From: Valencia hispanica
Taxonomy: Eukaryota; Chordata; Actinopteri; Cyprinodontiformes; Valenciidae
Direction of reading: 5' to 3'
Length of the DNA stretch: 64,000 nucleotides
Assembly (NCBI GenBank): GCA_963556495.2
Contig: OY747713.1
Coordinates: 1,674,321 to 1,738,320 of the forward strand
In this document: in pieces, positions 44,225 to 56,425 of the stretch
How positions within the stretch are numbered: the first letter of the stretch is position 1
Layout of the letters: every line of letters starts with the position of its first letter
Made by a program: the position numbers and the translations under genes
Notes under the pieces: model-generated
Told to the model about the DNA's origin: nothing
Databases searched by the model: none
The model's input: only the letters and a program-made list of their open reading frames with translations

Positions 44225-45756
44225 CTCTTCTAAACATCCTTAGACAGCCTGAAGGTTCTGATTGGCTTGTAAAGTCATCTTTTTCTAAGGAGGACAGATT
44301 CTGACGTTTTAACTGCTTTTCTCCCAGCATGTTCTACTCAGAGTATCTGCAGGTCCTTTTTCACTCTGGACATCGTCAGGTTCCTTCCCTGATTCTTCTC
44401 CAGTCGCTTTTCAACTCTCCTTATTTCACCCTGAATAAATGTAAGTAAAGGTCACTACTTTGGTTTTACAGAGCAGCTACTGGTAGATTTGTGTTGCTCT
44501 TTCTTGGTTGCTCTCCTGTTTAAACCAGACCCAGAACCAGTTGGACCTCAGCTGAAGGAGGTCAATATTTTCAGCTGCAGAAGCCCAGAAATGTTTTGAC
44601 TGGTCTGATAGAAGATCTCCACAGGTCATTGGAAAAGATGAGCATGAAATGATGACTTCACTCTGCTCCACCTAATCCTCACTCCTGACTCCACCCCATA
44701 TATCCCCTTAAGGGGAAACCTGAATGTCTTTAATCTGCTCCTGTCCATTAAATGGTCGCTGATGATGTCAGAGGACGAGTGTGTTCAGCTTGGGTCTGCT
44801 CCTTGGACTTCTGGACCTCGGCACCACCCTTAGGTCCAACGCCTCCGCCTGCTTCCTTATCTCCTCCTGCTGTCACGTTTAAAACGATCCCTGCGGCGCT
44901 GGATAAGGCGGACACAGCCTCCATCATGGGAGCACAAGGAGGCTAATGCCTTTTTAATGAGACCTCGGCCCCATTGTGACACAGAGAAGTGGCCGGAACC
45001 GAAGGCCGACGGGTCTTGGGTCCAGATTATCTATCACCTAAAACCCTGGGATCCACTGAGCTGATGTGAGGAAGAGGAAGAAGGACGATAAGCAGGAAGG
45101 AGTCATAGAAGCTGCATTAAATCAAATCAAGGTTTCAATTGATTTTTCAATATAAAAACATGATGGAAGAACCAGGAAAGAGCAACCTCATCATCGGAAG
45201 CACCTCGAACCAGTTCAACATCTTCCTGCAGATTGCCTCCAGAAGCTGCGTTAGGTGAAATCATTATAATATCCATAAATGCTGTGGCAGTAATTAATAT
45301 TCCTGCAGAGCCCCAGAGAGAGACATTAAGAGTTGTGTGCCTCCAGTCAGAGGAGCTCTGCTTATTATGTCCCCACCTCATCCAATATTAATGCCCACCA
45401 GGCCCAGTGTTCCAATATGAGTTCAGTGGAAGGGCCTTAAGTGGCTGAATAGCAAATAAGACAGATTGGTAACAAAAGCAAAGCACCTGTTTCATTATTA
45501 ACGCCATGATTGAAGGTAATGGGCAGAGGAGAGGCTTGAAGTCAAAGAAGCTCTGAATTATGAACTGGTGGAAGCTCCTTTGGCTCCAACAGTGCAGTAA
45601 CTTAGGAGCTCCAGCTCCTCCAGACTTCATCATGGAAGTTGTCTCACCTGCTCAGGTTTACCTCTGACGGACCATCAGAACCAGATGTTTTGAGAGGGTT
45701 GTGATGACGTTCAGATTCAGTCACTGCTGCTTCCTGCAGCATCATCACCTTTTAGC
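44225..45756. other. Intergenic DNA; possible conserved island
   Basis: No gene recognised. The part 45190-45560 has non-repetitive, AT-motif-rich text (GCAGTAATTAATATTCC, CCAATATTAATGCC, TTCATTATTAACGCC) that could be a conserved non-coding element. Unverified. Confidence 0.35.
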
Positions 45757-46135
45757 AAGGCAAGGCCATTTTATTGGTATATCACACTTTCAACAACAAG
45801 GTAATTCAAGGTGCTTTGGGTGATTAAGGGGTAAAATAAAAACAGCAATAAAGAAACACATACAGAATATATAATACATGAAAACATAACTCAAAGGCAG
45901 CTCTAAACAGATGAGTATTTAGTTGTGCTTTAAAAGAACTCCGTGTTTCAGCAGCTTTGCAGTTTTCTGGAAGTTTGTTCCAGATTAGAGGAGCGTAGAA
46001 ACTGAAAGCTGCTTCTCCATGTTTGGTTCTGATTCTAGGGATGTTGAGTAGACTGGGATTAGAGGACCTGATTGGACTGGGTGGGGGGGGTTGCTATAGT
46101 AACAGTAGATCTTCAACATACTTGGTGGACCCGTT
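45757..46135 (-). mobile_element. Family B LINE 3' end
   Basis: Matches 52925-53350 through CAAGGCAAGGC, ACTTTCAACAACAAGGTAATTCAAGGTGCTT (split: TTTCAACAACA, GGTAATTCAAGGTGCTTT), AGGCAGCTCTAAACAGA and ATAGTAACAGTAGATCTTC. 5'-truncated near 46135. Confidence 0.85.
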
Positions 46136-46879
46136 GGACCTGGTTGCTCAGGTTCTGGCAGAAGAACTGCAGACTCCCATCTTCAGGCAGGATAACAGAC
46201 ACAGGGCCAGTAGCTCATCTCCATGCTACTGCAGTCTGAATGCTGAAGCAATGAGATGTTTCTCAACATTTGAACATGTGCAGCATCCACGGAGGTGTGC
46301 AGAGCGTTCCTGCACAGAGGAAGATGCGTCAGAAGTTCAGGAAGTTCCCACCTCCGTGCTGAAGGAAAAAAATGGTTCTGATCATATCTGAGTCGTCCTC
46401 AGAAGAGTAGCAGTTCAGTTACTGCATTCTTTATTATCACATCTCTAAAAGGTTCAGACTCAAAACATGAGAAAAATAAATAACTTTAATAATTTATCAA
46501 AGGCCCAAAAAATCTTACAAGAGCCTGGAGAATGATTTCACTAGAGAGATTCACAAGAACAGAATGGTGGTTTTAGCTGTTCTATCTTCATATTTCTGTG
46601 TTTTGATGAAAAACAAAAACTTAAGTATTAAAGTAACACGATGTAAAAGTTGCCTGCGTATTGACCTGCTATTGTTCAGGTTGAATCCTATGGATAGACT
46701 TTGTGGTTCCCACTTTATTCCCAGTGACTGATGAGGAGAAGGAGATTTATTGGTCACATGGAGGATGCCAACATTTAGTTTTATTTCAAGCACACAAAGA
46801 AAAAGTGTACAATATGTACAACAAAGACAACAATCGAATAATAATAATCCTGATGGTCAAACATATTTCCAGATAACAA
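46136..46879. other. Intergenic DNA, no gene recognised
   Basis: No coding or RNA feature supported. Confidence 0.4.
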
Positions 46880-49718
46880 GAGAGATAGTTCTGCTCTGCC
46901 CAAGGGTCTCTCCCCTTCGGGATGTTTATTATCAACGATCTGATTTTAGAACAGAATCTTCATTGTTTATTTTTAACAGAAACATGGCTGAGTGGAGATG
47001 CCCCTGTTGGTTTTACAGAGGCCTCCCCACCAAATTTTAACTTCACTTATTCTACAAGAGTACCAAAAGGGGAGGCGGAAATGCTATTATAAGCTCATCA
47101 ACACTTTCTGCCAAACCTATTTTATTTGATAATTATTTTACTTTTGAATATACTGCAACTGTTTTTAGCACTCCTCAGATTTCATAGGCTTCCTAAAAAG
47201 AGTGCACTTTTTATTCAAGAATTTTCAGAGTTTTTATCAATTCTGCACAACTCCTTTGAAAGGATCATTTTAGCTGGTTATTTTAATCTACATGTGAATA
47301 ACCTTTTAGATCCCTTATCTACAGATTTCTTTAAAATATTCTGAATTATATGGATTTTAGCCAACATGTCACAAAGCCGACTCACAACAGAGGACATACC
47401 CTGGACTTGGTCATCACCTATGGCCTGTCCACCCGTGTGTCCTCTGTTGTTGACTTGGCTGTCTTTGACCACTACTGTGTGTTTTTTAACATCAACAGTT
47501 TTATCCAGCAGGAGACCTCTGTGAGAACTGCCAGGAAGCGCCATCTAACCCCTGAAGTGGCTGCAGGTTTTCTGGAAGTTTTTTAAAAGATTCCTCTTAT
47601 TGTTTTACTTGCCCCCTGTGATTTTATTGTCCATAATTTTAACAGTAGGCTTCAGTCCACTCTGCTTGCTCCACTACAAGTTAAAAGTTTACACTCAAAA
47701 GTTGCATTGCCGTGGAGAAATGAAAACCTCAAAAAACTAAAGAGAAAGTGCAGGGCGGCAGAGAGAAAATGGAGGAAAAATAAAACCACAATAAACCATC
47801 AAATATACACAGAACTTCTCAAATCATACAATAATGCAGCAAGAAACTAAAGAAATGCGTATTTTTCCAAAATCATCTCAGAACATAAAAACAATCCCAA
47901 GAATATTTTCCACCATTGACAAAACTTTTAACAGTGCTACTAATGCATTTCATAAAACCCCCTCAAACACTCTCTGTGAGGAGTTCACTGCCCACTTCAG
48001 AGGGAAGGTAGACACCATCAGATGTAATATTTTATCTTCTCAGAGTAACATGGTTTTAGACAAATCTGATTGTGTGTCTTTACCAGAGGAAACGCTGGAC
48101 AGTTTTGTCCTGGTAGAAGCTGGGACCCTTGATAAAGTTTTCTCCTCAGTGAGGCCCACCACATGTGTTTTGGACCCGATTCCCACTTCCTTTTTAAGCC
48201 ACTTTATGGATATTTTAGAGATGAGATTTTAACCATGATGAATTGCTCCCTTCAGACGGGGGTCTTTCCTGCCGCCTTTAAAGAGGCGGCAGTGAGGCCC
48301 CTGTTGAAGAAGAGCAATTTAGATTTTACTGATTTTAATAATCATTAAGCGTCATCAGGAGACATGGAGTTAACTTTTACAGTTATGCTGATGATACACA
48401 GCTGTACATCTCCATGTCTCCTGTAGACACGCGGCCAATGGATGCACTTTTTAACTGCATTTTAGACATTAAATCCTGGATGGCAGAAAACTTTCTCCAG
48501 CTCAACCAGGACAAAACTGAAGTTTTAGTCATCGGTCCTGAGGCTCAGAGAGAGAAACTTTTACCAAAACTACAATCACTGTCTTTTAATCCTTCTTTAC
48601 AAGTGAAGAACCTGGGCGTGATTTTTGACTCTGAGCTGACTTTTATTCCTCATATTAAAAATATTACTAAAATAGGTTTTTATCACTTAAAGAACATCGC
48701 CAGAGTCCGCCCCATTCTCTCTCAGGCCAACATGGAGACACTGGTGCTTTTATCTCCAGTAGAATTGATTACTGTAATGCCCTGCTTTCTGGTCTTCCCT
48801 AAAATAATATCTCAGTTTTACAACTTTTACAAAATCCAGCAGCGCGTGTCCTGATGAAGACCAGGAGGCGGGAGCACATTACACCTGTCTTAAATTCATT
48901 GCATTGGCTCCCCGTATGTTTTAGGATCGATTTTAAGGTTCTTTTAATGGTTTTTAAGTGTCTTAATGGTCTTGGGCCTTCTTATCTTTCAGAACTACTT
49001 TTACCAGATGAACCTTGGCGGTCTCTGCGCCCCTCTGCAGCCGTCTCCTTGTCATCCCTAAAGTCAGGACACACAGCCATGTTGAGGCGTATTTCCATTA
49101 TTATGTTCCTCACCTCTGGAACGGAACAGGCTGCTGGAGAACCTCAGAGAACGTTCATGTTTTTAAGAGCAGGATCAAGACTCACCTGTTTAGCTCAGCA
49201 TTTAACTGATTATTATTTATTATAGTCTGTTTATTACTCTGCATGTTTTAATATATTAAATTTCATCAATGTTTTACTATTTAATCTTATATTTATCCCA
49301 ATTATCTTTATATATTAATCTTCCTTCCAGTGTTTCCTCTATGGGAGCCCTTCCTCTGCCTCGGCTGTAGCTGCTCTCCAGGTGGAGGTTGGGTGGAGGA
49401 GGGGGTCTCAGCCTCCTCTCCTCTGGGCGCCCTGGGTCGGTGCCTTGGCTGCTGCTGTTGATGTGCTGCTGCTAGTGCAGATTGCTCCTCTGATGGCGTT
49501 TCCTGACCTGGCTCATCTGACCCTATGTCCTTTTATTGCTGCTCTTAAGTGTGTGCATAAAGGTTGGTTTGCGAAGAGGGGGGTATAAATGTGATCATGT
49601 TTTTAATTCTGTGGGGGAGAGATGGAATGTGGTTTATGTGGGGTAGTTTTAATCTGTAAAGCACTTTGAGATGCAATTTTGTAAGAAAAGCGTTTTATAA
49701 ATAAAGATTGATTGATTG
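46880..49718 (+). pseudogene. Family C LINE (endonuclease-reverse transcriptase), decayed and internally deleted
   Basis: The plus strand carries, in several frames, endonuclease remains (TETWLSGDAPV-like near 46975, THNRGHTLDLVITYG at 47376-47430, FDHYCVFF). RT parts follow: ILTMMNCSLQTGVFP and VRPLLKKSNLDF (48210-48345), then a deletion of roughly 100 residues at about 48347 leading straight to [11 protein letters not shown] (48383 on), NFLQLNQDKTEV, VKNLGVIFDS and LHWLPVCFRIDFK. The deletion removes the core with the AFDTVDH and GVPQGS motifs, so it cannot be active. It ends GCACTTTGAGATGCAATTTT ... ATAAATAAAGATTGATTGATTGA, an L2-like tail. Confidence 0.88.
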
Positions 49719-50904
49719 AGGGATGGTTGGAAAATCCCAGGGTGATCCTGATCACATCAATCTCTCTGTATGATTTTTTAAAATGTGGAGGAGCAGCTCA
49801 ACGAAGATCCTCCTGGATCCACTTCACCTGCTGGAATCCAGGATCCGGATCATTCAGTCGTCTCCCGACGGAAGGTGAGGATTGGAGGGTAGATGGAGCA
49901 GTAGATCTCCTTTCAGCTCCGCCTTAACCCCGACAGACTAAAGTAATGTCCTCTTTACTACAGATGAAGGTATGATCCATCTATTGCCTCCTGCTCCATC
50001 TTGCCATCACTCAGGAACACCAGGATGCTGATGTACCTGAAGTCCCCTCTGACTTAAAGAACTAATGGCGCCTCTTTTCCAGCTAGAAGCTATTAGATGT
50101 TGTTGCTGTCACCTTCCAGGGTGTTTGGGTTCCTTTTTGGTTGGTTATTTGTCTTCTGTCAGATCCTAGCGGATTTGTTCTGTGTTTCTCTTTGTTTTTG
50201 GGGTTCCCATACATTAGTCCAATCCTTCATGTTTGCTCCCTTATTTTTGTGTTTTGTTCCTTTTGCTTTTTCATTTCTTTTAGATAATTGTCCAACTTTT
50301 TTCTTTTGGATTTCTACATTTTTGAGTCTTGCTTTAGGTTTTTCTGTGTTTATCAATCTCTTACCTCAGCGCTAACCTGATTCTCTCCCTGCTCGCCTAA
50401 GCTGTTCCACATCTCCCCTGATTAGTGGATTGGGTTCCTTTGTCGCTTTCTCAGTGTTAAAACTCTTAATCTTTCAGTGTTCAGTGCTGAATTCAACTGT
50501 TTTCATGCATTTAAACAACCATGCCCTGCATCCCATGTTCCATGACCTGTAAGTTTACTTCAAGTTTTACTATGCTTCATTTGAATGGCCTTGGTTCTGT
50601 CACTCACCTGGTTTGCTCAGCAGCTCTTTGGATTTTTAGCACTCTGTAATCCACATGCATTAGTTCATGCATTGATTGGTCCGTGTGTGTTCTTCATCCA
50701 ACCTCTTCATGGACATCATGTCAGGAGAAATGCAGTGCATATCCAGGGCGATGCTCCTTCTGGTTCATCTGGGGAACATCAGCTTCGCATGTTTTCCACT
50801 CGTAGACGGATTCCTGCAGCGGAGCTTCTGACTGATGCTGCAGCATCTCTGTTGCTCCTCACCTGAACATCTCTGCATGAGACGGAGCGTCTCAGATGTA
50901 GGTC
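49719..50904. other. Intergenic DNA, no gene recognised
   Basis: T-rich stretch with a hydrophobic 92-codon open frame (50097-50375) that is low complexity and has no family resemblance. Confidence 0.4.
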
Positions 50905-51015
50905 AAATGTATTGAAATGACTTCTTGTTAAGAGCCTTGAGATGACATCTGTTGTGAATTGGCGCTATATAAATAAACTGAATTGAATTGAATTGAATTG
51001 AATTGAATTGAATAG
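50905..51015 (+). mobile_element. Family A LINE 3' tail
   Basis: Contains CCTTGAGATGACATCTGTTG and GCGCTATATAAATAAACTG, followed by at least six GAATT/TGAATT units (about 50979-51012). It is the plus-strand counterpart of 27345-27440, so the element is almost fully 5'-truncated. Confidence 0.85.
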
Positions 51016-51420
51016 ATGAAGCTGATTGTGTAAACAGGTCTGCTTGCCGTCCGACAGCCTGCAGTAACTCATTACTGAGTCACTGTGATGAATTTGGGAC
51101 AGAAGCAGCACCGGAGACGTTCAGGAGTCCAGGTAGTGCTTCTGCCCATCTCTGCAGCAGCAACATGATGAGAAATGACGGATAACAAAGCAACACATTT
51201 ATTTTCTTTCTCCTGCAGAGCTTCAGTCAGTTGATTTATGAACGCTGCAGCCAGGATGAAACAGTTTGAAGGAATAATTTTGTGCTTCGTTGCTCCTCGT
51301 AGCGTCACATCTCACACAGAAACTGGAGAACATCATTTCATAGATCATCATGAAACAAAGTCGGCTGTAAATCCTGTGTGTAAGGCGACTCGCTCGTCTG
51401 CAGTCCGACGGCAGAAAAGC
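51016..51420. other. Intergenic DNA, no gene recognised
   Basis: No coding or repeat boundary recognised. Confidence 0.4.
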
Positions 51421-51427
51421 ATTCCTG

Positions 51428-51878
51428 TTTGTAAAGTTACACAGTCCAAAATTAACAGCAATCATTTGAATTATTTAACCTGTCAACAAAAAAAAAAAGC
51501 TGGGGTCAGATTTTCAAAATCAAATTTGCATCCATGTCATGTATTCATTGATGAATGCCACAGTCTGAAACTAAATATTAATTTATGAAGCTAAATATAT
51601 AGTTTACAAATTGAATATTTAACTTCCCAAACAGGAAGCTAAATATTCAAATTGTAAACTATATATTTAGCTTCCTAACCAAATGTTTAGCTAATTAACT
51701 ACATTTTAAATAAATGTTTAACTTGCTAATTAAATATTTAGGTATAAACTGTAACATTTATACATGAATGAATAAAATGGTGATAACATGACTCCCATTT
51801 ATTTTGTCTTATGAAGGCTAAATAATTCTAATTTTGGGGTTAATCTTAGACTGTGTAACTTTACAAATGGCATCCCCT
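51428..51878. mobile_element. Foldback element, copy 4 (shortest complete form)
   Basis: The left end TTTGTAAAGTTACACAGTC is inverted at GACTGTGTAACTTTACAAA (51849-51867), a perfect 19-bp match. The arms continue (AATTATTTAACC / GGCTAAATAATTC). The core is an inverted array of GTTTACAAATT, AATATTTAACTT and AAGCTAAATAT words around about 51630. The heptamer ATTCCTG lies at both edges (51421-51427 and 51879-51885), a candidate target duplication. Confidence 0.65.
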
Positions 51879-51885
51879 ATTCCTG

Positions 51886-52924
51886 CAGAGAGACACCAGC
51901 ACATCCGTATCTTTGATGGAGAAGAATGATCTGAGCTCAAAGACAAAGGTGTGGATCTGCTGCTCCATCTGCTGCATTGTGATGGCCAGTAATACGTAAG
52001 CTCTGACCAGCGACTGCCTAATGTCTGGGAAAACAAAAAGGCTGTATTATCCGGGAAGCAGATATTCTGATATTCAACCCTTTGTGTTGAGTTAAAGCAG
52101 CACAGGAGAGTTTTTACTCCTTGAAAATAACTCTACATGTCTGACTGATCTTTAGAGAGGAACTTGTTTGACTGAAAACCATCCAAAAACAAGAATTAAC
52201 AGGTTAATTTGTCCTTTCTGACCCAAGTCATGACATGCAGTGAAACTGCTGACCTATAGAGGGCAGCATTTGACTGCAGCGTGTAACCAGCCCTGACTTG
52301 GTCTTATTAACTCGTCATGTGTGGAACTCATTTTTAGATCAGCTGTTCATCAGATGACATGACTAAGAGCTGTCTCTTGTTTAGAACAGTAAATAGCAGC
52401 TACTGATGGCCATGAGTGTGGAACCAGCTAATCAGAAAGACTGTGAACGATGCAGAAAGAAAAACAAGAGTCATTATTAAATCTACTTGAACATTTTCTT
52501 CTGTCAGAGAAAAAAACGTCAATATCTCCATTTGAACTTAGCTTGAACTTACAAGTAATGTGGGGATTTTTGAAGGTGGACATTTTGGTTCATAACTCAG
52601 GTGTCTATAGGTCTAGAAAGCTCCAGATAGGCTCGTTTGAAACATCTCTTTCTCCTGAAGGGAACAGTGTGTGTGTCATCTCTCTAGACCTTGAATTCTC
52701 TCGGGGCAAGAAATTCCAGGAAACTTTTTTTTCTCTACAGGTTTTCCAACCATGTAATTTTCTCCGGCATTAGAGTGGTGTACCTGAGGCTTGTCGCACT
52801 GTTGTCATGGGTTACTGTAACATTTACAGGTCTATTTAAAGCTACGGTCACGGGGGGGGGGGTCCGATTTTTATATAACCCCTTTGTGTTTTTTCGTCCC
52901 GTTGGCAGCTGGCAGTTTTGACAC
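51886..52924. other. Intergenic DNA, no gene recognised
   Basis: Holds a 107-codon open frame (52450-52773) without recognisable motifs and a run of 11 G at about 52851-52861. Confidence 0.4.
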
Positions 52925-53796
52925 CCTTTATATGTAAGGCAAGCCAAGGCAATTTTATCAGTATAGCACTTTCAACAACACGGTAATTCAAGGTGCTTTA
53001 CATGATTAAGGGGGTAAAATAAAAACAGCAATAAAACACAGATATAGTAGACATGAATTTAGGATAAAGGAAAAACAGCAAGAAAGCAAGAAGCACAGAC
53101 AAAACATATGATACATCAAAGCATGACTCAAAGGCAGCTCTAAACAGAAACGTTTTTAGTTGTGATTTAAAAGATCTCCGTGTTTCAGCAGCTTTGCAGT
53201 TTTTCTGGAAGTTTGTTCCAGATTAGAGGAGCATAGAAACTGAAAGCTTCTTCTCCATGTTTGGTTCTGATTCTAGGGATGTTGAGTCGACTGGAATTAG
53301 AGGACCTGATTGGTCTGGGGGGGGGGTTGCTATAGTAACAGTAGATCTTCTACATATTTTGGTGCTAAGCCATGTGATGATTTATAAACTAGTAGGAGTA
53401 TTTAGAAGTCTATTCTCTGAGCTACATGGAGCCAGTGTAAGGACTTTAGAACTGGGGTGATGTGCTCTACTTTCCTGGTTCTAGTGAGGAACACGAGCAG
53501 CAGCGTTCTGGATCAGCTGCAGCTGTCTGATTGACTTTTTAGGCAGACCTGTGAAGACGCTGTTGCAGTCATCAATCAGACTGAAGATAAACGCATGGAT
53601 GAGTTTTTCCAGGTCCTGTTGTGACATCAGTCCTTTAATCCTAGAAATGTTCTTCAGGTGATAGAAGGCTGACCTTGTTATTGACCTTTATGTGACCCTG
53701 GAGGTTCAGGTCTGAGTCCATTACTACACCTAGATTTCAGGCCTGATCAGTAGTTTCTAGCTGTATTAACTGAAGCTGTGTGCTGACTGTTGCTCA

Positions 53797-54057
53797 TTAC
53801 TCTTTAGGTCCAAAAGTAACTACTTCTGTTTTGTTTCTATTCAGCTGGAGAAAGTTATGACACATCCATCCACTGATTTGCTCGATGCATTTACTTAGGG
53901 TATGGATGGGTTCAAAGTCACCTGGTGACATTGTAATGTAGAGCTGAGTGTCATCTGCATAGTTATGGTAGCTAATCTTATTGGTTGCTATAATCTTGCC
54001 TAGCGGGAACATGTAGATATTAAATAGAAGGGGCCCTAAGATGGAGCCCTGGGGCAC
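53797..54057 (-). pseudogene. Reverse transcriptase core of the family B LINE
   Basis: 86 open codons with [30 protein letters not shown] and [13 protein letters not shown], i.e. RT motifs 4 and 5 and the thumb start. The frame is broken on both sides, so the enzyme is not complete. Confidence 0.85.
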
Positions 54058-54624
54058 CCCACATATGATTTCTGTTCGTTCTGATGAAAAGTTTCCTATT
54101 GAAACAAAGAAGTCCCTGTTCTTTAGGTAGGACTCAAACTAGCCAAGTACTGTCAGATCAGACACAATGACAGGAAGAACTTTCTTTAGAAAAGCTGTGG
54201 GTAGGATATCAAGACAGCAGGAGGAGGAGCTTAAATGGATAATGATTTTCTTCAAGGCTGTTTTGGTTTAATTCGGGGAATTCAGACACTTTCTCCACAT
54301 TGTTGTTGATTGGGGATGGCACTGGTTGTGGGTTCGATATTGAGGTACAGATTGACCATCTAATTGTTAGAATCTTTTCAGTGAAAAAGCTGCAAATTCA
54401 TTGCAGGCCCTGGTAGAGTTTAGTTCAGGGGCTACTGTCACTAAAGGATTAGTTAGTCTTTCCACTGTTGCAAATAGGGTCCTTGCATTATTAATGTTTC
54501 TGTTGATGATTTCAGAAAAGAACGATTCCCTAGCATCTTTTATAGTTAGCTGATATCTATTCAGTCTCTCTTTGTAGATCTCATAGTGAACCTGGAGTCG
54601 AGTTTTCCGCCATTTTCTCTCGGC

Positions 54625-55686
54625 TCAACGACACTCTCTTTTTTCACTACGTACCAGTGGATTACTTGTCCACTGAGACTTCTTTCTACCTGAGACTACT
54701 TTCACTTTAGTTGGAGCACTGGAATCCATTATGTCTGAGATTTTCGCAAGGAAATGATCTACCAGCTTATTTACTGAGTTTGAGTTGGGAGATGAGGGGG
54801 ATGTGGTGGAAGGATAAATACGTTTAAAGGTTTCTACTGAACTGTCCCCTAGAAAACGCTTTTTTATAGTGGTCTTACTGTGGCTGGATAATTTAGCAGA
54901 GATGGTACTTTCTAAGAAAATACAGAAATGGTCAGATAACGCAATATTAATTACAGAGATGTCAGAAATATTTAAACCTTTGCTGATAATTAAGTCCAGA
55001 GTGTGTCCTCTATTGTGTGTTGGTTGTTTGACATGCTTGATCAGGCCGAAGTTGTGGAGAGTATCATCTAATGTTTTTGCTTGTCTATCTTGGGGGTTGT
55101 CGGTATGGATGTTAAAATCCCCCACGTTGATTAGTTGGTCATAGTCGATACATATTACAGAAAGAAGGTCATTGAAATCATTAAAGAAGTTAGAGTTAAG
55201 TTTTGGTGGTTTATATAAACTTAGAAATAAAGCTTTGTTAGGCTCATTTATCTGGGTGGCTAGGTATTCAAAAGAATCAAACGCGCCCAGGGTTACCTTT
55301 TTAAAGTTCATTGAGTTGTGAAAGATGGTGGCTACACCTCCGCCTCGTTTGTGTTTTCTGCTTTCGCTTAAGAAATTGTAATTTGGAGGAGTGGATTCTA
55401 TCAATGCAGTTGTTTCGTTATTTTCATCTAGCCAAGTGATGAAATCATTGATAAGAAAAGACTTTCCGGATAGAGATCTAATGTTTAATAAAGCTAACTT
55501 AAGTATTGTGATAATGGGCAGCTGAACCTTCTGACAGGTTATCAATTTGAGATTTTGTTTAATATGAGAGCATGTGGTTAATGGTTTATGTTTCCTGCTG
55601 CTGATAATCACTGGAATGTTAAACTCAGGGGTGCCGGGCGAGTTCTGGGAGACGGTAGGGGTAGATTTATTGCCCGGTTCCCTCAA
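54625..55686 (-). pseudogene. Endonuclease domain of the family B LINE
   Basis: 353 open codons. The apurinic-type endonuclease is seen as [19 protein letters not shown] (about 66-84), [34 protein letters not shown] and SDHFCIF. The glutamate motif normally read as LTETWL is disturbed: the text goes from TWLDENN to TALIESTPP, which suggests a small deletion or rearrangement at an active-site residue. The frame ends before the RT. Inactive. Confidence 0.85.
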
Positions 55687-55860
55687 ATATCAAATATCTG
55701 TAATAATCAGTGGGGGGAAGCTCCCAGGCTTATTGACACTAGTCCCAGGCGTTTGGTGTAGTCTAAGTTTAGGTGTTAATTGTGTCCCAAATTTGATTTG
55801 CTCGTTCAGTCAAAATCCTCAGCAGAGCAAAAAGCCATGTTGATAAGTCCATAAAAAAGT

Positions 55861-56355
55861 AATCCAAGAAGAGATCCGGTCCAATACATTAACTCCAGGG
55901 GCTGGGTGGATAAAGTAACTAAGAAAAGGTTAAGAAAAGAAAACAAGAAAAGCAAACAGAAAATAAAATAAAGTGAAGGGATCGGGAGAGAGACAAAGAG
56001 AAGCTGCTCCTCCTTCAGCAGTCAGAAGATTTGTAGTAAATAATAGTAAAAAGTAGCAGTCTAAGAAATTACTCAAGTAAGACTGAAAAAGTATTTAATA
56101 AAAAGGTGTTTCTGTGTCTGGTGTATTCATGGTTAAAACAAGCTTGATCTTCATTTAGTAAAGTTACCCACAGTGGGAAGAGCATCCAGAAATTTACTAG
56201 AGTAAGTGTAATGATATTTCATAATGCTATTATTCAAGTAAAAGTAAAAAGTACGGTGTCGTAAAACTGCTCCTAAAAGTACATTTCTTCCAAGAAGTTA
56301 CTCAGGTAAATGTAACTGAGTAAATGTAACTAGTTACTACCCACCTCTGCAGTCA
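55861..56355. mobile_element. Short dispersed repeat, right half
   Basis: The part 56160-56355 ends with AAATGTAACTAGTTACTACCCACCTCTG, recognisable as the end of a common fish repeat (short words GTAACTAGTTACTACCCACC). Its left terminus is not evident. 55861-56160 shows nothing more. Confidence 0.45.
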
Positions 56356-56425
56356 TTCCAAAATCTCCTAAATTCTGTGTCTCTATCATTACATCCAATT
56401 TGTGGAAAAGTTTGTACTTTTTAAG

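Larger units (their letters stand above)
52925..55860 (-). mobile_element. Family B LINE, nearly full length
   Basis: The 3' end is at about 52935 (complement of a CCTTG-type tail). A reverse transcriptase block lies at 53797-54057 and an endonuclease block at 54625-55686. The remains between them (54060-54620) are frame-shifted. Three further copies of the 3' end occur in the window (35510, 45757, 59510). A run of nine G at 53318-53326 marks a replication-prone spot. Confidence 0.9.

Noticed and set aside
46750..47586. Several short plus-strand frames as separate genes
   Set aside because: Together they are the frame-shifted endonuclease part of the family C LINE.
50097..50375. 92-codon hydrophobic frame suggesting a membrane protein
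   Set aside because: T-rich low-complexity DNA gives phenylalanine/leucine-rich frames by chance; no homology, start context or splice support.
52450..52921. 107- and 76-codon frames near 52.5-52.9 kb
   Set aside because: No family resemblance and no exon borders.
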